From Plutella xylostella (Eukaryota > Arthropoda > Insecta > Lepidoptera > Plutellidae), in contig NC_064012.1 in NCBI RefSeq assembly GCF_932276165.1, positions 15,507,501 to 15,571,500 of the forward strand: a DNA stretch of 64,000 nt, written 5' to 3'. The number at the start of each line of letters is the position of its first letter. Within the stretch, counting starts at the first letter, position 1. The notes under the pieces were generated by a model. The model worked only from the letters and a program-made list of their open reading frames with translations. It searched no databases and was not told where the DNA came from. Of the stretch, positions 12,761-25,096 are shown piece by piece. A program made the position numbers and the translations under genes.

Positions 12761-13150
12761 CTCGTAAATAGCTGCTAGTAGCTCTTTTGAAATGGGAGCG
12801 CGCAAACCAGAGGACCTTTGTACACAATATTACGCTATTATGGCAATATGAATATAAAGTAATATTTGTATTGTATGTAAGTACACACGGCAACGTAAAA
12901 TGGTTGGCAGGGCACACTAACGTAGTGTATGTGTGCACACTAACATTGTCTATGTGTGCATAAACGCAGAAATCGGTTTACACACCAGTAACAAACCACA
13001 CACACACACACACACAACAGCACAAACGAGTTTGCGCGTAGGCAAACGCCCGTATACCAGCTGTGAGCCTGTGACATAAAAATATCAACCGGTAGTGTTA
13101 GTGAAATAGTTATAAAATTGATGTGAAGCAAAATTTCACTGCATGTGTCT

Positions 13151-13228
13151 ATACACTTTGTAGCTCATTGGTAGAATGTTAGACTAATGAAACATAGGCC
13201 GTGGGTTCGAGTCCACAGATGGTTATTT
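13151..13228 (+). repeat. tRNA-like sequence in left transposon arm
   Basis: It has an A-box-like TAGCTCATTGGTAGA and a B box GGTTCGAGTCC about 40 nt later, with a paired T arm (GTGG/CCAC). The acceptor stem does not close and the anticodon arm is irregular, so I do not call a functional tRNA. It is better read as a Pol III-type module or SINE head. Confidence 0.55.
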
Positions 13229-13559
13229 TTTATTTTTATTTTATTTAATTCAAATTTTGCTATTTGAAACTGACAAATGACTACAAGCTGCATAGCTGTC
13301 GACTATTTCTCTTCGCCAAAAATATATGATTCGTTCTTCATTTGAGTATTAAAACCATTCTACCCTCATACAATATGAATAAACGAAATTTGTTTTTAGT
13401 TTTAGTGACAATTCACCTCTGCGTCTGCAAAGTGATTCACTTTGTGATTTGTCAATTTAATTAATAACTCTTCGCAGTCACTATGGAAAGTCACTTAACC
13501 ATGTTCAAAAAGGCGGAGATAATCGTATTTATATGAACAAAACATTACAATGAGTAAAA

Positions 13560-14056
13560 TCGCAAGACGTTTAACGGTAAGTAACATAGAATTGCAAATA
13601 TTTTATTTCACTGATAGAATATTTGTATAAGCTAAGTATTTGTTTTTTTTGTTTGCAGAGGAGAACTGTTCAATTATGGGTTCACCGATACGCAGATTCG
13701 GGACATGTAGACAGTAGTCGTCTATACGGATGCATCACCACGCCATCGAGAAATCGTAGCTGCACATAGCGCTGATCCGTTCTGCAGCACCCGTTCTACG
13801 GCCACAACACATAATCTATCCCTACAAACCGTACGGGTTCACTTGCGTGCTGCTGGGTTGCGGTGTCGGAGGCCGGCGAAGAAAATTGCTCAAACCGATC
13901 AGAATCGTCGAAACAGAGTGCGTTTTGCGACTGACTATTTTAAACTTTGATTGGTGCAACAATGTGGTGATATTTAGTGATGAAAAGTCCTTTAAGTCAG
14001 ACAAGGATGGACGTAAGATATTATGGCGAAAAAGTGGTAAAAATTATAGTTATTGA
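13560..14056 (+). pseudogene. Tc1-like transposase remnant
   Basis: Across several frames, pieces of a Tc1-type transposase can be read: a helix-turn-helix-like segment near 13660, an HLRAAGLRCRRP-type linker near 13840 in another frame, and VVIFSDEKSF near 13960, which carries the first catalytic Asp in its usual context. Frameshifts and stops separate the pieces, and the second Asp and the Glu are not found. It is the dead core of the element at 12373-15816. Confidence 0.6.
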
Positions 14057-14559
14057 GGTTAGCTCAGTAATTTTTATTTTTCCATTTGTATAAGATTTTA
14101 GTTATTTTGTTAAATACTTATCATTATTTACAATTATGGGTAAGCCAATGTGTTAATGATGTTATTGTTACTGAGGTTAGAATAAGTTACTTCTCTTATT
14201 TCTAGCTAATTAACATGTTGATTCATATAACTAATGACTTGCCTATTTACTTTAGTTTACTTTACTGTTTTAACAGCCAGTTCATCCTTTTCTGATGTTA
14301 ATTATGATTTAAAACTGCTAATTGAAAATTTTCCTTATTAATATAAACTACAACTATGTTTTAAAACGAAAAACAACAAAAACGTAACATCCTTAATGTT
14401 TATGTTACGGCAAGAATAAATTTGGTAATTTTAACACTTAATAACTTGTTTCATTTACTTTCTGTGTTGCTTTTATTCGTTTATACTACAATACTATTAT
14501 TTACCATCTTAAAAAATAAATTAAATCTATAAAAAAAACAAAAAAGGAATTTTGTAAGT

Positions 14560-14660
14560 TCAGTGGGATTTGAACCACCATTCCGATTAATTTAAGTCTT
14601 GTATCATACTAACTCAGCCATTCAATCAATGCCATGCAAAATTTTGCTTCATATCATAAA
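14560..14660 (-). repeat. tRNA-like sequence in right transposon arm
   Basis: On the minus strand there is an A-box-like TGGCTGAGTTAGTA and a B box GGTTCAAATCC. It occupies the position mirrored by the tRNA-like sequence at 13151-13228, next to the shared GAAGCAAAATT block. No complete cloverleaf forms by eye. Confidence 0.5.
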
Positions 14661-16023
14661 AACAAATGAATGAATGAATCATTGTCACTGGCACAACTAC
14701 ATGCTTACAATATCCGTGTGTGGGTTGCCCAGAACTAAGTAATTACCACGACGTCGCCGACACACACATACACTACCTACGTTAGTGTGCCCTGCCAACC
14801 ATTTAACGTTGCCGTGTGTACTTACTGTAACTTTGGTTCTCAGTAAGAGAGACTAGGGTTAGTGGGTCATTCTATTCTATTATCTGTGGGGGTGTAAGAA
14901 CCTGCACCTGGCTCTCTTGAATGGAACCATTGTGCATATCTCAAAGGTCTAAACCCCCTTATCTAAACTATCGAATAAGAGTATAAAAATATATGCATAT
15001 TCCCTAATATTTGGGCACACGGCTCTCGACTTTTCAATAGTCTTTGCTGTCCTTTTCCGCAGCTGGCCACAGTTTACTCGTTCATACTGCGTAATAAATT
15101 TAATGTGTCCAGTTCTTCTGATTACGACAATTCTTCCATAACTTAATTTAGAAAAAAATAACAACTTTTGAAATATACTAACGACTGCCATTATAACCTA
15201 AAAGTAGAAAGAGCAACTTGTGTCATGTTCATGTCATAATACTTACAATACAAATTTAATTTTATTGTGTTGCAATATGGAGCATATTTCAGTGGCTCGT
15301 TGACTAGCGAATGGCTGTTTACGCCTCATTACAATAGAACAACTAGTGGCAGCCCATACACTACCAACAAAAAATATAAAAAGTCCTAAACTTTGCAAAC
15401 AAACAAGCATATCAAACAAGAAGTGGAGAGGTTATAGGAGGCTAGGATCTACTCGTATTGGAAGAATTTTTATGTGATCCATCGTATCTGATCACAACGA
15501 GCATCACAAATACTCGGTGACATTAACATTTCTTTGTTTACACTTGACATTTATTTAACTATACGCAAACGCAAAGAAGTTATTATTCTGAGATTGATAT
15601 ATAAAGAATTATGACGTCACATCCGCCCTAAGAAAATGGGTGACGTTTCTCGGAAGTTAGAATTTACCGAAGTTTTTTTGTACTTTTCAACTTCATTTAC
15701 TTGCTCAAAAATAAATTATAATCAAAAATAATGATGGATTCTTAGTTATGAAACAACAAAGTTTATTATAAATAATATTTGACCTTTATTTGAACCACTT
15801 GCATATTCCCTATTGCTGCACTAGAATTACTACAACATTCTATACTAGACTTTTTTAGACTACAATCTACATCATTATATTTAAACGTAGCAAAAAAGAA
15901 GAAGTATCAGCAGCATAAACATAAAATAACTATCTACGTATTTCTAAACAAAAAATACCGATACGACTTAAACTATGATTAACCGCGCTACCCGTTTAAA
16001 GATAAACATAATGAATAACTATT

Positions 16024-16148
16024 CCGAATTTGTCATGGCAACCCCGCGATGCGCGGGAGTTGCTACGTTGTTCAGTCGAGCTTTAGCCGTCAGTGAGTGC
16101 GGACGTGCGTAGATCCAGTTCTCAGTTCAGTGCAACAACGAAGCCACC
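16024..16148 (+). promoter_or_regulatory. PHYHD1-like 5' UTR and likely start region
   Basis: This GC-richer stretch ends in a good initiation context, AAGCCACC before the ATG. An initiator-like TTCAGT occurs around 16068 and again near 16124. No confident TATA box was seen. The transcription start is inferred, not shown. Confidence 0.4.
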
Positions 16149-16172
16149 ATGCACGACACCATACGTAATCAG
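16149..16172 (+). CDS. PHYHD1: PHYHD1-like dioxygenase exon 1 (MHDTIRNQ)
   Basis: The exon supplies eight codons and ends CAG|GTGAGC, phase 0. The next exon opens with FEQDGYVVLEDFL, which is how the phytanoyl-CoA dioxygenase fold begins in PHYHD1 proteins (a short N-terminal helix, then a Q-x-D-G-[YF] strand). PHYHD1 is an Fe(II)- and 2-oxoglutarate-dependent oxygenase of the PhyH family. The intron that follows is 34.4 kb and contains a whole Polinton. Choice of this tiny exon rests on the strong start context, a consensus donor, in-frame joining and absence of an alternative in-frame ATG close to exon 2. Confidence 0.7.
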
Positions 16173-17720
16173 GTGAGCTTTTTCTAGCTAAAGCCTACAG
16201 GATATATATTTTTCCAATCAGGGGAAAAAGATGGAGGGAATAGTTATTTATAAACGGGCTGTTATCATAATGCTTTAAAGCTGATGCGTCATACTTACAT
16301 AAATTTATTTACAAATGTGTTTGGTATTTAGGTGTATCGCCAAATTCTTAATGTAGTCACTTTATTGAGTCATGAATATGAAATTTACATGATGCACACT
16401 GTGGGTACCTTGTTAGTTATAAATTATGATTTTTCGCTGCCTTTTTAACATTTAATATTTTGATAATTATTGTGCTTAAGTACCTTGATTCACTTTAATA
16501 AATAAATAAAATCCTTAATTTGTTAATTCTACCTAGGTACATATTATACCTACAAGTTACAAATAAAATATATTATTATTGTATCGACTAATCTTATTAA
16601 TAAAATTAATATATCTATAGAAGAACTAAAAATGAGAAATTAATTTCACGTACACTTTAACTATCTTGTACGTAAAAGCTTTGATAAAACTTTAATAAGT
16701 TTTTTAAATCATTTTTGTCTAGGGACGAATCAAAGGCCAGTTGAAAATTGAAATTTTCTTTCAGGGATTGCATTTTACAGTTTTCGTATTTATTAATACT
16801 GTAAGTACCTTTAGAAATAATTAATTAAAATAAAGTTGGTAGGTACATACATATTTACAGATTTCATTGATAAGGTTTAATACTTAGTAACTAGTTTTAT
16901 TAAATGTATTTCCATAATGAAAGTGGCTAAGTTCATCAATCATGACGTCTACTTGTGATTTCAGATAGTAAAGAAAATTATTTGGATAATTATTTATACA
17001 GAACGAATGCTTATGTTAAATATTAAATCAGTGTAAGAACATTAATAGTGGTCGTCACGATAATACATCTACCTACACACACACGCACTCACGCCTTGTA
17101 CTAATGTACTCCCTTGCGGGGTAGGCAGAGGTGCATTGCTGCACCCACTTTTCGCCAGAGTGTTACATCTACCTATTACTCACTATGTAACAAACGTTTA
17201 TGGGAAGAATCCATTGACATTGTTTTATTCGATTCTTATCCCCTGACAATACCCTTTCGGACACCACCGTGCCACCGACTAGTTATATTATTATAATAAT
17301 AAATGTATAACAGAACTTCATAGCACATATCTGGTGGACAGGCAGCCTTATCTAGGTAGAACACAGTTTATGAATTATGACTAAGAACCAATTACTACTA
17401 TAACATAACGGGCTGATGATGATGATATAAAGTTATAAGTTTATCATGATCGGTTCAACTTATATATGTTGGTATAATTATGTATAAGTAGTATAGAAGT
17501 ACTTAGGTATTGTGTGATAAGTATGTATCAATGTAGTTATGTATGTTTTGCTGTTGCGAATTTTCAGTTATAACTTTGTAATATAATTTTTTCTTCAGCG
17601 AGTTTTAACTAACATAGGTATAAACGAATGCTTATCTGAAGATAGCTGGGCTACTCCAACTTTACGAACATTGCCATGTCATCGTTATCTCCTTTCCGAA
17701 ACTGTAAATATTTTTATGAG
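16173..17720. other. Intron 1 of PHYHD1-like gene, mostly unique AT-rich sequence
   Basis: No coding feature seen. A fragment CTCCCTTGCGGGGTAGGCAG at about 17108 belongs to an interspersed repeat also seen at 10628. A GATGAT microsatellite at about 17410 marks an old LINE tail. Confidence 0.5.
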
Positions 17721-17725
17721 TGCAC

Positions 17726-17992
17726 TACACTCGCGAGCAATGAAAACGTTCCACTTACATATGTCAATACCATTATGCGTCCAATTTTTCAAACATTTCA
17801 TTTAGAATTACAAATATAAATACCTAGATCAAAATACCTATTTACGGTTTTGGTTATTAATATTCTAATGCTCTGTTGAATGTACTTTAATATTGCAGAC
17901 GGGGAGAGCGGCGTCATTAATATAGTCTTTTACATTTAGGAGTAATATGTTGCTAATTGTCACTGGAACTTATTCATTGCTCGTGATTGTAT
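17726..17992. repeat. MITE, CACTCGCGAGCAA family
   Basis: The left end TACACTCGCGAGCAATGAAA and the right end TTCATTGCTCGTGATTGTA are inverted and bounded by TA, as for Tc1/mariner-derived MITEs. The outer bases match the Tc1-like transposon at 26422-28068. No coding sequence. Confidence 0.75.
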
Positions 17993-17995
17993 ACA

Positions 17996-18170
17996 GACCA
18001 CGAACAGGCAAACGCAGCGTGGGACGCCCTCCTGTCCGCTGGACTGACGACCTTAGGCGGGTGGCCGGTAGTGGTTGGATGAGGAAGGCCGAGGACCGAG
18101 TGTAGTGGCGCTCCTTGGGAGAGGCCTATGTCCAGCAGTGGATGATTATTGGCTGATGATGATTATGATT
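17996..18170 (+). mobile_element. LINE 3' end with GATGAT tail
   Basis: The block CGTGGGACGCCCTCCTGTCC, GGTTGGATGAGGAAGGC and GAGGCCTATGTCCAGCAGTG, ending in a TGATGATGATTATG tail, is the familiar 3' end of a lepidopteran non-LTR retrotransposon family. The coding part is too short and decayed to classify. Confidence 0.75.
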
Positions 18171-19036
18171 GTATAACCTAATTGTAAATTCAGTTACAGT
18201 TACTAGCTCGATATTGTCGTTATCTGGTCCATTATTGTAATATTTAGTCCATTAGTGATCATTGCTGGCGTAACTTTGTACCTTGATAATGATATCTCGG
18301 TACTTTGGTTATCTTTTTTATATTTTGTTGTAAACTCGAATCCCCTATTAAGGGTATCAGAAATACCTACTCAAAGTTGGTACCCTAGAGTGTTTATGTT
18401 TAATTATGAGAAAGTAGGTAATGTTTTTATTTACTTAAGTAATTCTTTTATTGTTGCGGTAAATATTATTGAAGGTATTTATTTAATAAAAGAAGGCAAT
18501 AATAATAGTTTTAGGTTTTTTTTCAATTCGTTCAGTAGATTTTGAATGCATTACAAACATTAACTAGATACATTATTTCAGTTAGTCATGCCATAATTAT
18601 TTACTTACTTCTTTTATAAAAGCGCTCCATTGGTTTAAATAACCTTCAGTTTCATGACTCATGACCCTAGATTGTATATCATTACATTCATTACAAACCA
18701 TCAAACAAAGAGTAACATTCATAAAATCGTTAAACTTTAGTTCGGAATGTAGATACCGATATAGGTACATAATCTTGCATTTATACATGTGTTTTCATTT
18801 AACTTAATAGCTTGATGAATTGTTGACAGAATATGCCGCTATACGTAATATCTAATTGAGCCATTGACTTATTATATTACTTTGACTAGAGATAATTATA
18901 AATTATTAATAATGAGTAAATACTGCTAAATATGATGATACTCAGCTGTGCACAATCCTGTGTTTTATTACAATAAAGTATAGGTACAATATCAAACAGT
19001 ATAGAATTAAAATGATTATGATATAATCATATATAA

Positions 19037-19809
19037 TCTAGGCACGTTGCTGGACAGAACTACTTTGACAGTGGCCATCAGCCTGAGACTAGGGCTTCAA
19101 ACCAATGAGCCACATCGCTGCCGCTGTGGGGAACATGCTGACCGCCGCGGTCACCACGGCTTATCGTGCGGCCGCAGTGCCGGGCGTATAGCGCGCCATG
19201 CCGCACTCAACGACACCATCCGCCGGGCCCTTGCCAGTGCAAACGTTCCCGCTACCTTAGAGCCAAGCGGGATCATGCGGGACGACGGCAAGAGACCCGA
19301 CGGCATGAGTCTAGTGCCATGGAAGAGGGGCCGGCTGCTGGTGTGGGACGCAACATGCGTGGACACACTAGCACCGTCCCATCTTCCATCTACCTCCACA
19401 GAGGCTGGCGCTGCGGCCGGGCGGGCGGAGATGATGAAAGGCCGCAAATATGCATCCCTAGGAGAGGGGTACATGTTTGTGCCTTTCGGAGTCGAAACCC
19501 TAGGGCCGTGGGGACCGGAGGCACGTCAGCTTTTTAAAGACATCAGCAGCAGACTAATAGAAGTCTCAAGGGACCCTAGGGCTGGCTCTTACCTCGCACA
19601 AAGGCTAAGCATCGCTATACAACGGGGTAACGCGGCCAGCGTCTTGGGTACCCTACCCGACAGTGGCAGCGATCTGGCCAGCATTTTCTTTTTAGTTTAA
19701 TTTTAATTTTATATTAGTTAGTTTTAGTTAGGCATTAATAATTATACTTTAATCCTGAGTATCTAAATAAAAGAAGTAATCTCTCGAGAGTAAAAAAAAA
19801 AAAAAAAAA
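19037..19809 (+). mobile_element. 5'-truncated LINE copy with target duplication
   Basis: The insert ends in an AATAAA signal near 19766 and a poly(A) run at about 19792-19810. The sequence AATCATATATAA occurs on both sides (19025-19036 and 19810-19821), a 12-bp target duplication. It is a classical target-primed insertion, truncated at the 5' side. Confidence 0.85.
19047..19700 (+). pseudogene. LINE open reading frame, C-terminal fragment
   Basis: The 217-residue frame is the C-terminal tail of a lepidopteran LINE polyprotein, downstream of the reverse-transcriptase core. Visible landmarks are a Cys/His cluster near residues 24-41 (CRCGEHADRRGHHGLSC), RPDGM near 108, LLVWDATCVDTLAPSHLP near 121 and FVPFGVETLGPWG near 168. 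The reverse-transcriptase catalytic motifs lie in the missing 5' part. The frame is open throughout, and together with the intact target duplication this points to a recent insertion. It cannot mobilise itself. Confidence 0.7.
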
Positions 19810-19821
19810 AATCATATATAA

Positions 19822-22294
19822 GTACAAAAATTGCTGAAAAAATTAAGTCGATTCAAGAATCTCAATTTAAGGTCAGTAACTACCAACCTAGTTTGAAAAA
19901 CATCATGAATACTAAATAGGCGAATATAGTATATTTTCTTTATTTCTTTTAAGTATACAAAGATAAACATGTAAGTAGGTAAGTATACTATTTACAATCA
20001 TGTAAAAATAATTGATAAACAAGTACAAGTCAATATTTATTCATATGCTATTCACATTATTCGTAAGTAATTAATTCATAATAACATTAACGTTCTTACT
20101 TTTACAACATCAAGCTACTCTTTCAGCATTTTAATTATTTATCTCAAACAAAAACCTTGACAAATTAAATTACACAGCGTGATAACTCGGCAACTTAGTT
20201 CAACCTTGAGTCCTTAATTGCATAAATAACATAAAATTCAAGCTGAAAAGATGTCCATTTTTCTTTCTCAAAGGGAGTTGTGCCTTGCCGTTTTAGCCGC
20301 GGCCGTGTAAGCCTCGGGCCATCCCACTCGCACTGATGTGGGTAATTAGCCACACCGCCCGGGGCAAACCGAGGGGGTGGCCAGGGAAAATAATTCTGCT
20401 TTTGAGGTTTTTATTTTTAACATAACTTACCGCCCGCGGGGCTATTCTCAACCAGCCGTCTTTAAAGTAGCCTGGCGTGTCAGAGGCATCATAATACACT
20501 CACGAGAAATGAAAAAGTTCCAGTGACATATGGGAAGTCAGTGGCAGGTGGAACTTTTTAATTGCTCGTGATGTTGAACTGAATTCCAGCACTCTATTTG
20601 AAAGGCAAGAAGGGTGGTTTCCGAGGTATGGAGATCTGTTCTATTTAGTGCGAATTGTAGAGAATTAAAAAAATATATGTAGGTATGTGGGGAAAGGACT
20701 ATAAAATTTGATTTAAGTACAATATAAAAACAAGGGCCGTTAAAGCCCCTAAGACTAAGTATTAAAACCTTGTCTGTCTGATTGGATAGTTAGCCTTAAG
20801 GATATACAACTTAAGTTTTTGGGTCATAACTTTTGAAGATTAACACATAATCAATACATCCGTAAAGTAGTTGCATACATACTACATACACCCAGATACA
20901 CACGGATGTATGAGTGTACACTGCACTAGCCCACATTTATAATTAACAATCAGTAGCAGTAATTTTAATTATTATTACAAATGGCGTTGAAACGCCCAGC
21001 CGGGGCGCGGGAGAAAATACAATAATAATAATAATATTGTGTGTGGCGTATCGTTACATTTTTAATGAAAAATACAGCTATTTGTACCTGGCAACCTAGG
21101 CAGATATATGACCTTATTCCAGTCCCCATTATGTACGCTTTATTCGAGTTAAATCGAGGTAGGTATCAATCGTTTAACATAACAAGTTTAATTTCGAAGC
21201 TTATCTATCATGTTGCTTATACGCTGTCGGGGAGTATTGTTGTTTTGTTAGTATTATTGAACTAAAATAGAGTTATTATTAATCTAATATTGAAGTGTTA
21301 TTTATGAAGCCTTTGATCTAAAAAAAAATACCAGCCAAGACCGCATTTCTCAATTAAACGATTTAGAATTTCGGTTCGAACTCAAAAGTTTAAAAGTAAT
21401 TATGGTCGAATATCATGCATCCATTGGCGAGTCCCAAGTTTGAATGCGTCATCGACTCTGCAATTTGTTAGTATTATTTAAATTTTAGTGCCGCTTAAAT
21501 ATAACTCTTGCTACTTAATTATTACGCCTCGAACTCCAGTCAGTACGTTGTTTGACGCAACTGCCACAGTACCAAGTCTAGATTCTAGATTCGTCGAGAA
21601 TTTTTTAAGAGTGATGACTAAAGCTCAATAATATATTTGGGTGGATGATGAGTGAACTCCTAACACTGAATCATAGCTATTTGGATAACATTGAGCATTT
21701 TGAACGTTTCACTAGTATTTGTAAACATTGCAGCTCAAAATCTGATTCAACTGTTCTTTTTTGGCGTCATGAAAAATAATATCATTGATTATTATATACT
21801 AGCTGTTCCCGTGAGCTTCGTTTAACCTTAAAAAGTTTTCCCGTGGGGATTCGGGGATAAAATGTAGCCTATGTTCTTTCTCAGGGTCTAGACCATCTGT
21901 ATACCAAATTTCATTCAAATCCGTTCAGTTCTTTTGGCGTGAAAGTTTATAATATTAGTTAGGATAGATAAGTATCTAGACCATTTGTGTTAAGAGTAAT
22001 GAAATAACTCGACTTCATCTATCCTACTGCTACAGATGGTACAACTTTACTAATGTAATGTTGTCTACAACCATCTCATGTGTCTGTTTTGAGACATAAC
22101 ATAATTATGGTCACGACTGTAAAGTTGTAAACACTAACACACTACACCGTAAGTGTTCCAATTCCATCATTGTAAATAATTAATTGGTACACGCCAGGAT
22201 TTGAACCCACGGCCTCTCGTTGACTCTCATATTAGAGGGCGAGGTCTTATCAGTCACGTTACCATTCTGGAGAAAAAACTACTACCTAATTTCT
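19822..22294. other. Intron 1 sequence with minor repeat relics
   Basis: There is a GC-rich block of unknown origin at 20290-20480, a 75-bp MITE remnant (20497-20571), a TAGCTGTTCCCG-type relic (21807-21970), and a tRNA-derived SINE fragment on the minus strand at about 22184-22258 (GGATTTGAACCC). No host exon was found. Confidence 0.5.
20497..20571. repeat. Very short MITE of the CACTCGCGAGCAA family
   Basis: CACTCACGAGAAATGAAAAA on the left and AATTGCTCGTG on the right are inverted, leaving almost no internal sequence. It looks like an internally deleted copy. Confidence 0.6.
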
Positions 22295-22559
22295 ACAGGG
22301 TGTTGCAAAAAGGGTATACTAAGCCGAAACCTACATGTGCAGCATGGTATATCTAAGCCCGAAACTGAAATCATAATTTGAAAATTCGCGAAAAAAAAAA
22401 TTCATTTTCCATAGAAACTTTGTTGGTCACGTGACTTTTTACTATGGAAAATATTTTTTTTTCGCGAATTTCCAAATTCTGACTTCAGTTTCGGGCTTAG
22501 ATATACCATGCTGCACATGTAGGTGTCGGCTTAGTATACCAATTTTGCAACACCCTGTA
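22295..22559. repeat. Fold-back MITE (TACAGGGTGTTGCAAAA family)
   Basis: TACAGGGTGTTGCAAAAAGG at the left mirrors TTTTGCAACACCCTGTA at the right. The arms continue inward for over 100 bp (CCTACATGTGCAGCATGGTA) around an AT-rich centre with TTCGCGAA. Related copies lie at 42854-43124, 47423-47584 and, decayed, 58427-58641. Confidence 0.9.
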
Positions 22560-22867
22560 TAATAGCTCAGAAACATTATATTTCCTAAAAGTCTTTGAGT
22601 TATATTTTGTTCCCACGAAACAGCGGATCAGTCGAAATTAATTATTAAAATGTAATTAAAAAGTTTTGTTTTATTAACTTTGTTTGGCCTTTGGTTGCCA
22701 TTTTCTGAATTAATTAATTTTCCCTCGAGTTTCAGTTGGTCAGTTGTACTTGTACTATATATTATGTAAAAAATATAGATATTATACAGGGTTTTGCAAA
22801 AGCGGTATACTTACTAAATATGCTTAAAAGGAGTTGCCAGTTTCTATAACTCTATTTATCTACCCCG

Positions 22868-23030
22868 ATGACCCCTAACTGCCAGTTTCTATATCTCTAT
22901 CTATCCATAACTGGTAGTTACTTTCATACGATTTTGACATAATCAAAAGTAACAATCTGTCAAAATCGTATGCAAATGCAAAACCAGTTATGGATAGATA
23001 GAGATATAGAAACTGGCAGTTAGGGGTCAT
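22868..23030. repeat. Fold-back element sharing the 8.3-kb MITE core
   Basis: ATGACCCCTAACTGCCAGTT and AACTGGCAGTTAGGGGTCAT are perfect inverted ends. The inner CATACGATTTTGACA is also mirrored. A TACAGGGTTTTGCAAAAGCG head at about 22786 suggests insertion into, or rearrangement of, a member of the neighbouring family. Confidence 0.85.
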
Positions 23031-23742
23031 CCTGTACAACTTTTGTTCTACAACAGAAGGTCCCTCAAACTGAGGCTTCATAATTTTGCTTTTTTATCAT
23101 CAATATGAAAAATATCAGTAGTAAAAGCAGAAATATGGGTAGTTTGCTAGATATTCGTCAAAGCCAACATTTACCATTGAATATCTCGCAGCTTTTTTCA
23201 GCTTTTGAAGCAAGCTTTTACCGAGAAATCTGAATGAAATAGAGGTACTTACCTATACACGGGAGGTAAAAGTTTTTTATACGTCAACATCAAAACCGCA
23301 AACCGCATTGGCGCAATTTTTTTATCTGTTTATTTGCGTGCCGCTGTTTATATTCGCGCATAAACAGAGTTAAACATAAGTTTAATGAGAGCATGTATGG
23401 ATTGTATGCTTGATAAGTATCTGATGATACGTACAATGCGGGGCATGAAACTTGACCCTTCTTAGTTGGCTTTGTACCCGCTCTGAGAGGGTTAGATTTC
23501 TTTGGCGACTTCACGCTAGCTGACGTTGGACATACGACTCCCATGTGTAAGCTTTTTCATGAAGTGATTCTTGGGTCATAAATAAACACAGTAAGATTTA
23601 CATAAGATTTACATAAGGTATAACTAACAAAAGTTTTTAATATAGTATGTTCAAAGATCTCTTCTAACACCAAGTGCCAATGACGACGATGAGTATAGCT
23701 TTACACTATCTAATACATATTATGTGTTAGTTCACTAATGTT

Positions 23743-24000
23743 AAATAAATAAATATGTGGGGACATCTCACACACGGCCATCCGACCCCTAGGCAAAACC
23801 TGTGTTATGGGTATCGGACAGCTGATATATCTACACAAATACATAAATAAATAAATAAATATTAAATATAAATATCAAGACCCAAGACCCACGTACAAAT
23901 ATCTGTCTAAACAAATATGTGCCCTAGCCGGGAATCGAACCCGAACCTTCAGCTCAGTAGTCATGGTAAGCGTCAAATCTTAACTATCGGTCTTAGCCAT
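23743..24000 (-). repeat. tRNA-derived SINE
   Basis: On the minus strand it has a B box within GGTTCGATTCCCGGCTAGGG, then a body ending in GGATGGCCGTGTGTGAGATG and an ATATTTATTTATT tail. Full-length relatives are at 51181-51445 and 56509-56738. Confidence 0.8.
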
Positions 24001-25096
24001 TTCAACGAAGACCAAACAGAGGAAATATTCCGAAGTAGGTACTTATGTGATTCGTGTACTTAAAAGGATGTTTTGCTTGTTGAGCTAAGGGGTGTTAAGG
24101 TCCCATAATAACTTCAATATAAGCAGAACTTAAGGAATGCAACGATTACCATGTAGAGTTTATTTAGTAGAGTGAAAACCTAGGCTTCTGTTATAAAAGG
24201 TAAAATTTTCAATTTATCGGCTCAGCTGCAGCTCACGGTCAATTAGGTCGCCCTTTTCAGTTTTCAGTAAGTGAGTTACCGCTTGGTGACTGTGACCTGC
24301 CGGAATGATTGCATTTTGTCACCATTTTCACGGAAATTCGGTTAGGTATGTGAGGAGGCGCTTGTTAACTGAATTTAATTGGTTCAACCATTCAAAGTTA
24401 TAATTAACGGTATATTTTTGTTATAATATATAGCTAGGTACCAATGCTTAAGACAAAAAAAAAACAATTTATTAATGAAACATATTGCTCCCGTAGTAAA
24501 ATGGAGCATAACTGCATAACTCAGATTCCCAATCAGAGGTTTGGAAATTTTGTGATCCAATTTTAATATTGTTGATTTTTAAATGACTTTGTTTTGTACC
24601 TGTTCATTATAAAAGCTTCCCTGTAATTTTTCAGTTTTGCCTTAATGATTTTTTTCTACCTAAACATATTATTGTACCCTCTATATTCTAACCTTCATTT
24701 TCTATTTTCACAGTCAGAATAGAATTCCAGCAACACATAGCACAGAAATAATCAAAAATGCCGTCTATAGTCTATTCTTCACTTCCTTTGTCGTATAAAA
24801 CAATACGAGAGCCGTGCTTGATTGCTGGTCAATACCAAACAATGAACCTTGTGGAGGCATTTTCACCTCGAAACAGCGAGAAATCAATTGTGCTGCAAAC
24901 GAAGAAAAACCCACACGCCATACGGACAAATGAAAAATATTTCATCATTTTTTTCTATGCTGCATTGTCATATGATTTTTTTACATAAATATCTGGCCAA
25001 AAATGCTGAAAGCTTTTGAAGAAACCTTCATTCACTTCAGCTTTTGTATGCACAAAAGGGAAACGAAGGCTAATAAACTTATTTGTAGTTTGACAC
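24001..25096. other. Intron 1 sequence, nothing recognised
   Basis: AT-rich sequence with a short open frame at 24758-24988 that has no recognisable motif or splice context. No clear repeat ends were seen. Confidence 0.45.

Larger units (their letters stand above)
12373..15816. mobile_element. Old Tc1-like element with very long inverted arms
   Basis: Several blocks recur collinearly and inverted: CAATAGGGAATATGC (12371 and 15802-15818), GTGACGTCATAAT (12544 and about 15608), CTCAGAATAAT, then GTACACACGGCAACGT with GGTTGGCAGGGCACACTAAC (12871-12931 and 14777-14825), then GAAGCAAAATT. Each arm also holds a tRNA-like sequence. Tc1-like transposase remnants lie in the middle. Arms of about 0.9 and 1.25 kb are unusually long for this group. 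Exact ends and target duplication were not resolved. Confidence 0.6.

Noticed and set aside
13151..13228. Functional tRNA gene
   Set aside because: A and B boxes are present but the acceptor stem does not pair and the anticodon arm is irregular.
18255..18545. Plus-strand hydrophobic frame of 96 codons
   Set aside because: AT-rich sequence biased to Phe/Ile/Tyr, no motif, no splice context, no similarity recognised.
19151..19474. Antisense and alternate-frame proteins over the LINE fragment
   Set aside because: They are shadows of the GC-rich LINE frame, which has the recognisable tail motifs and a poly(A) run on the plus strand.
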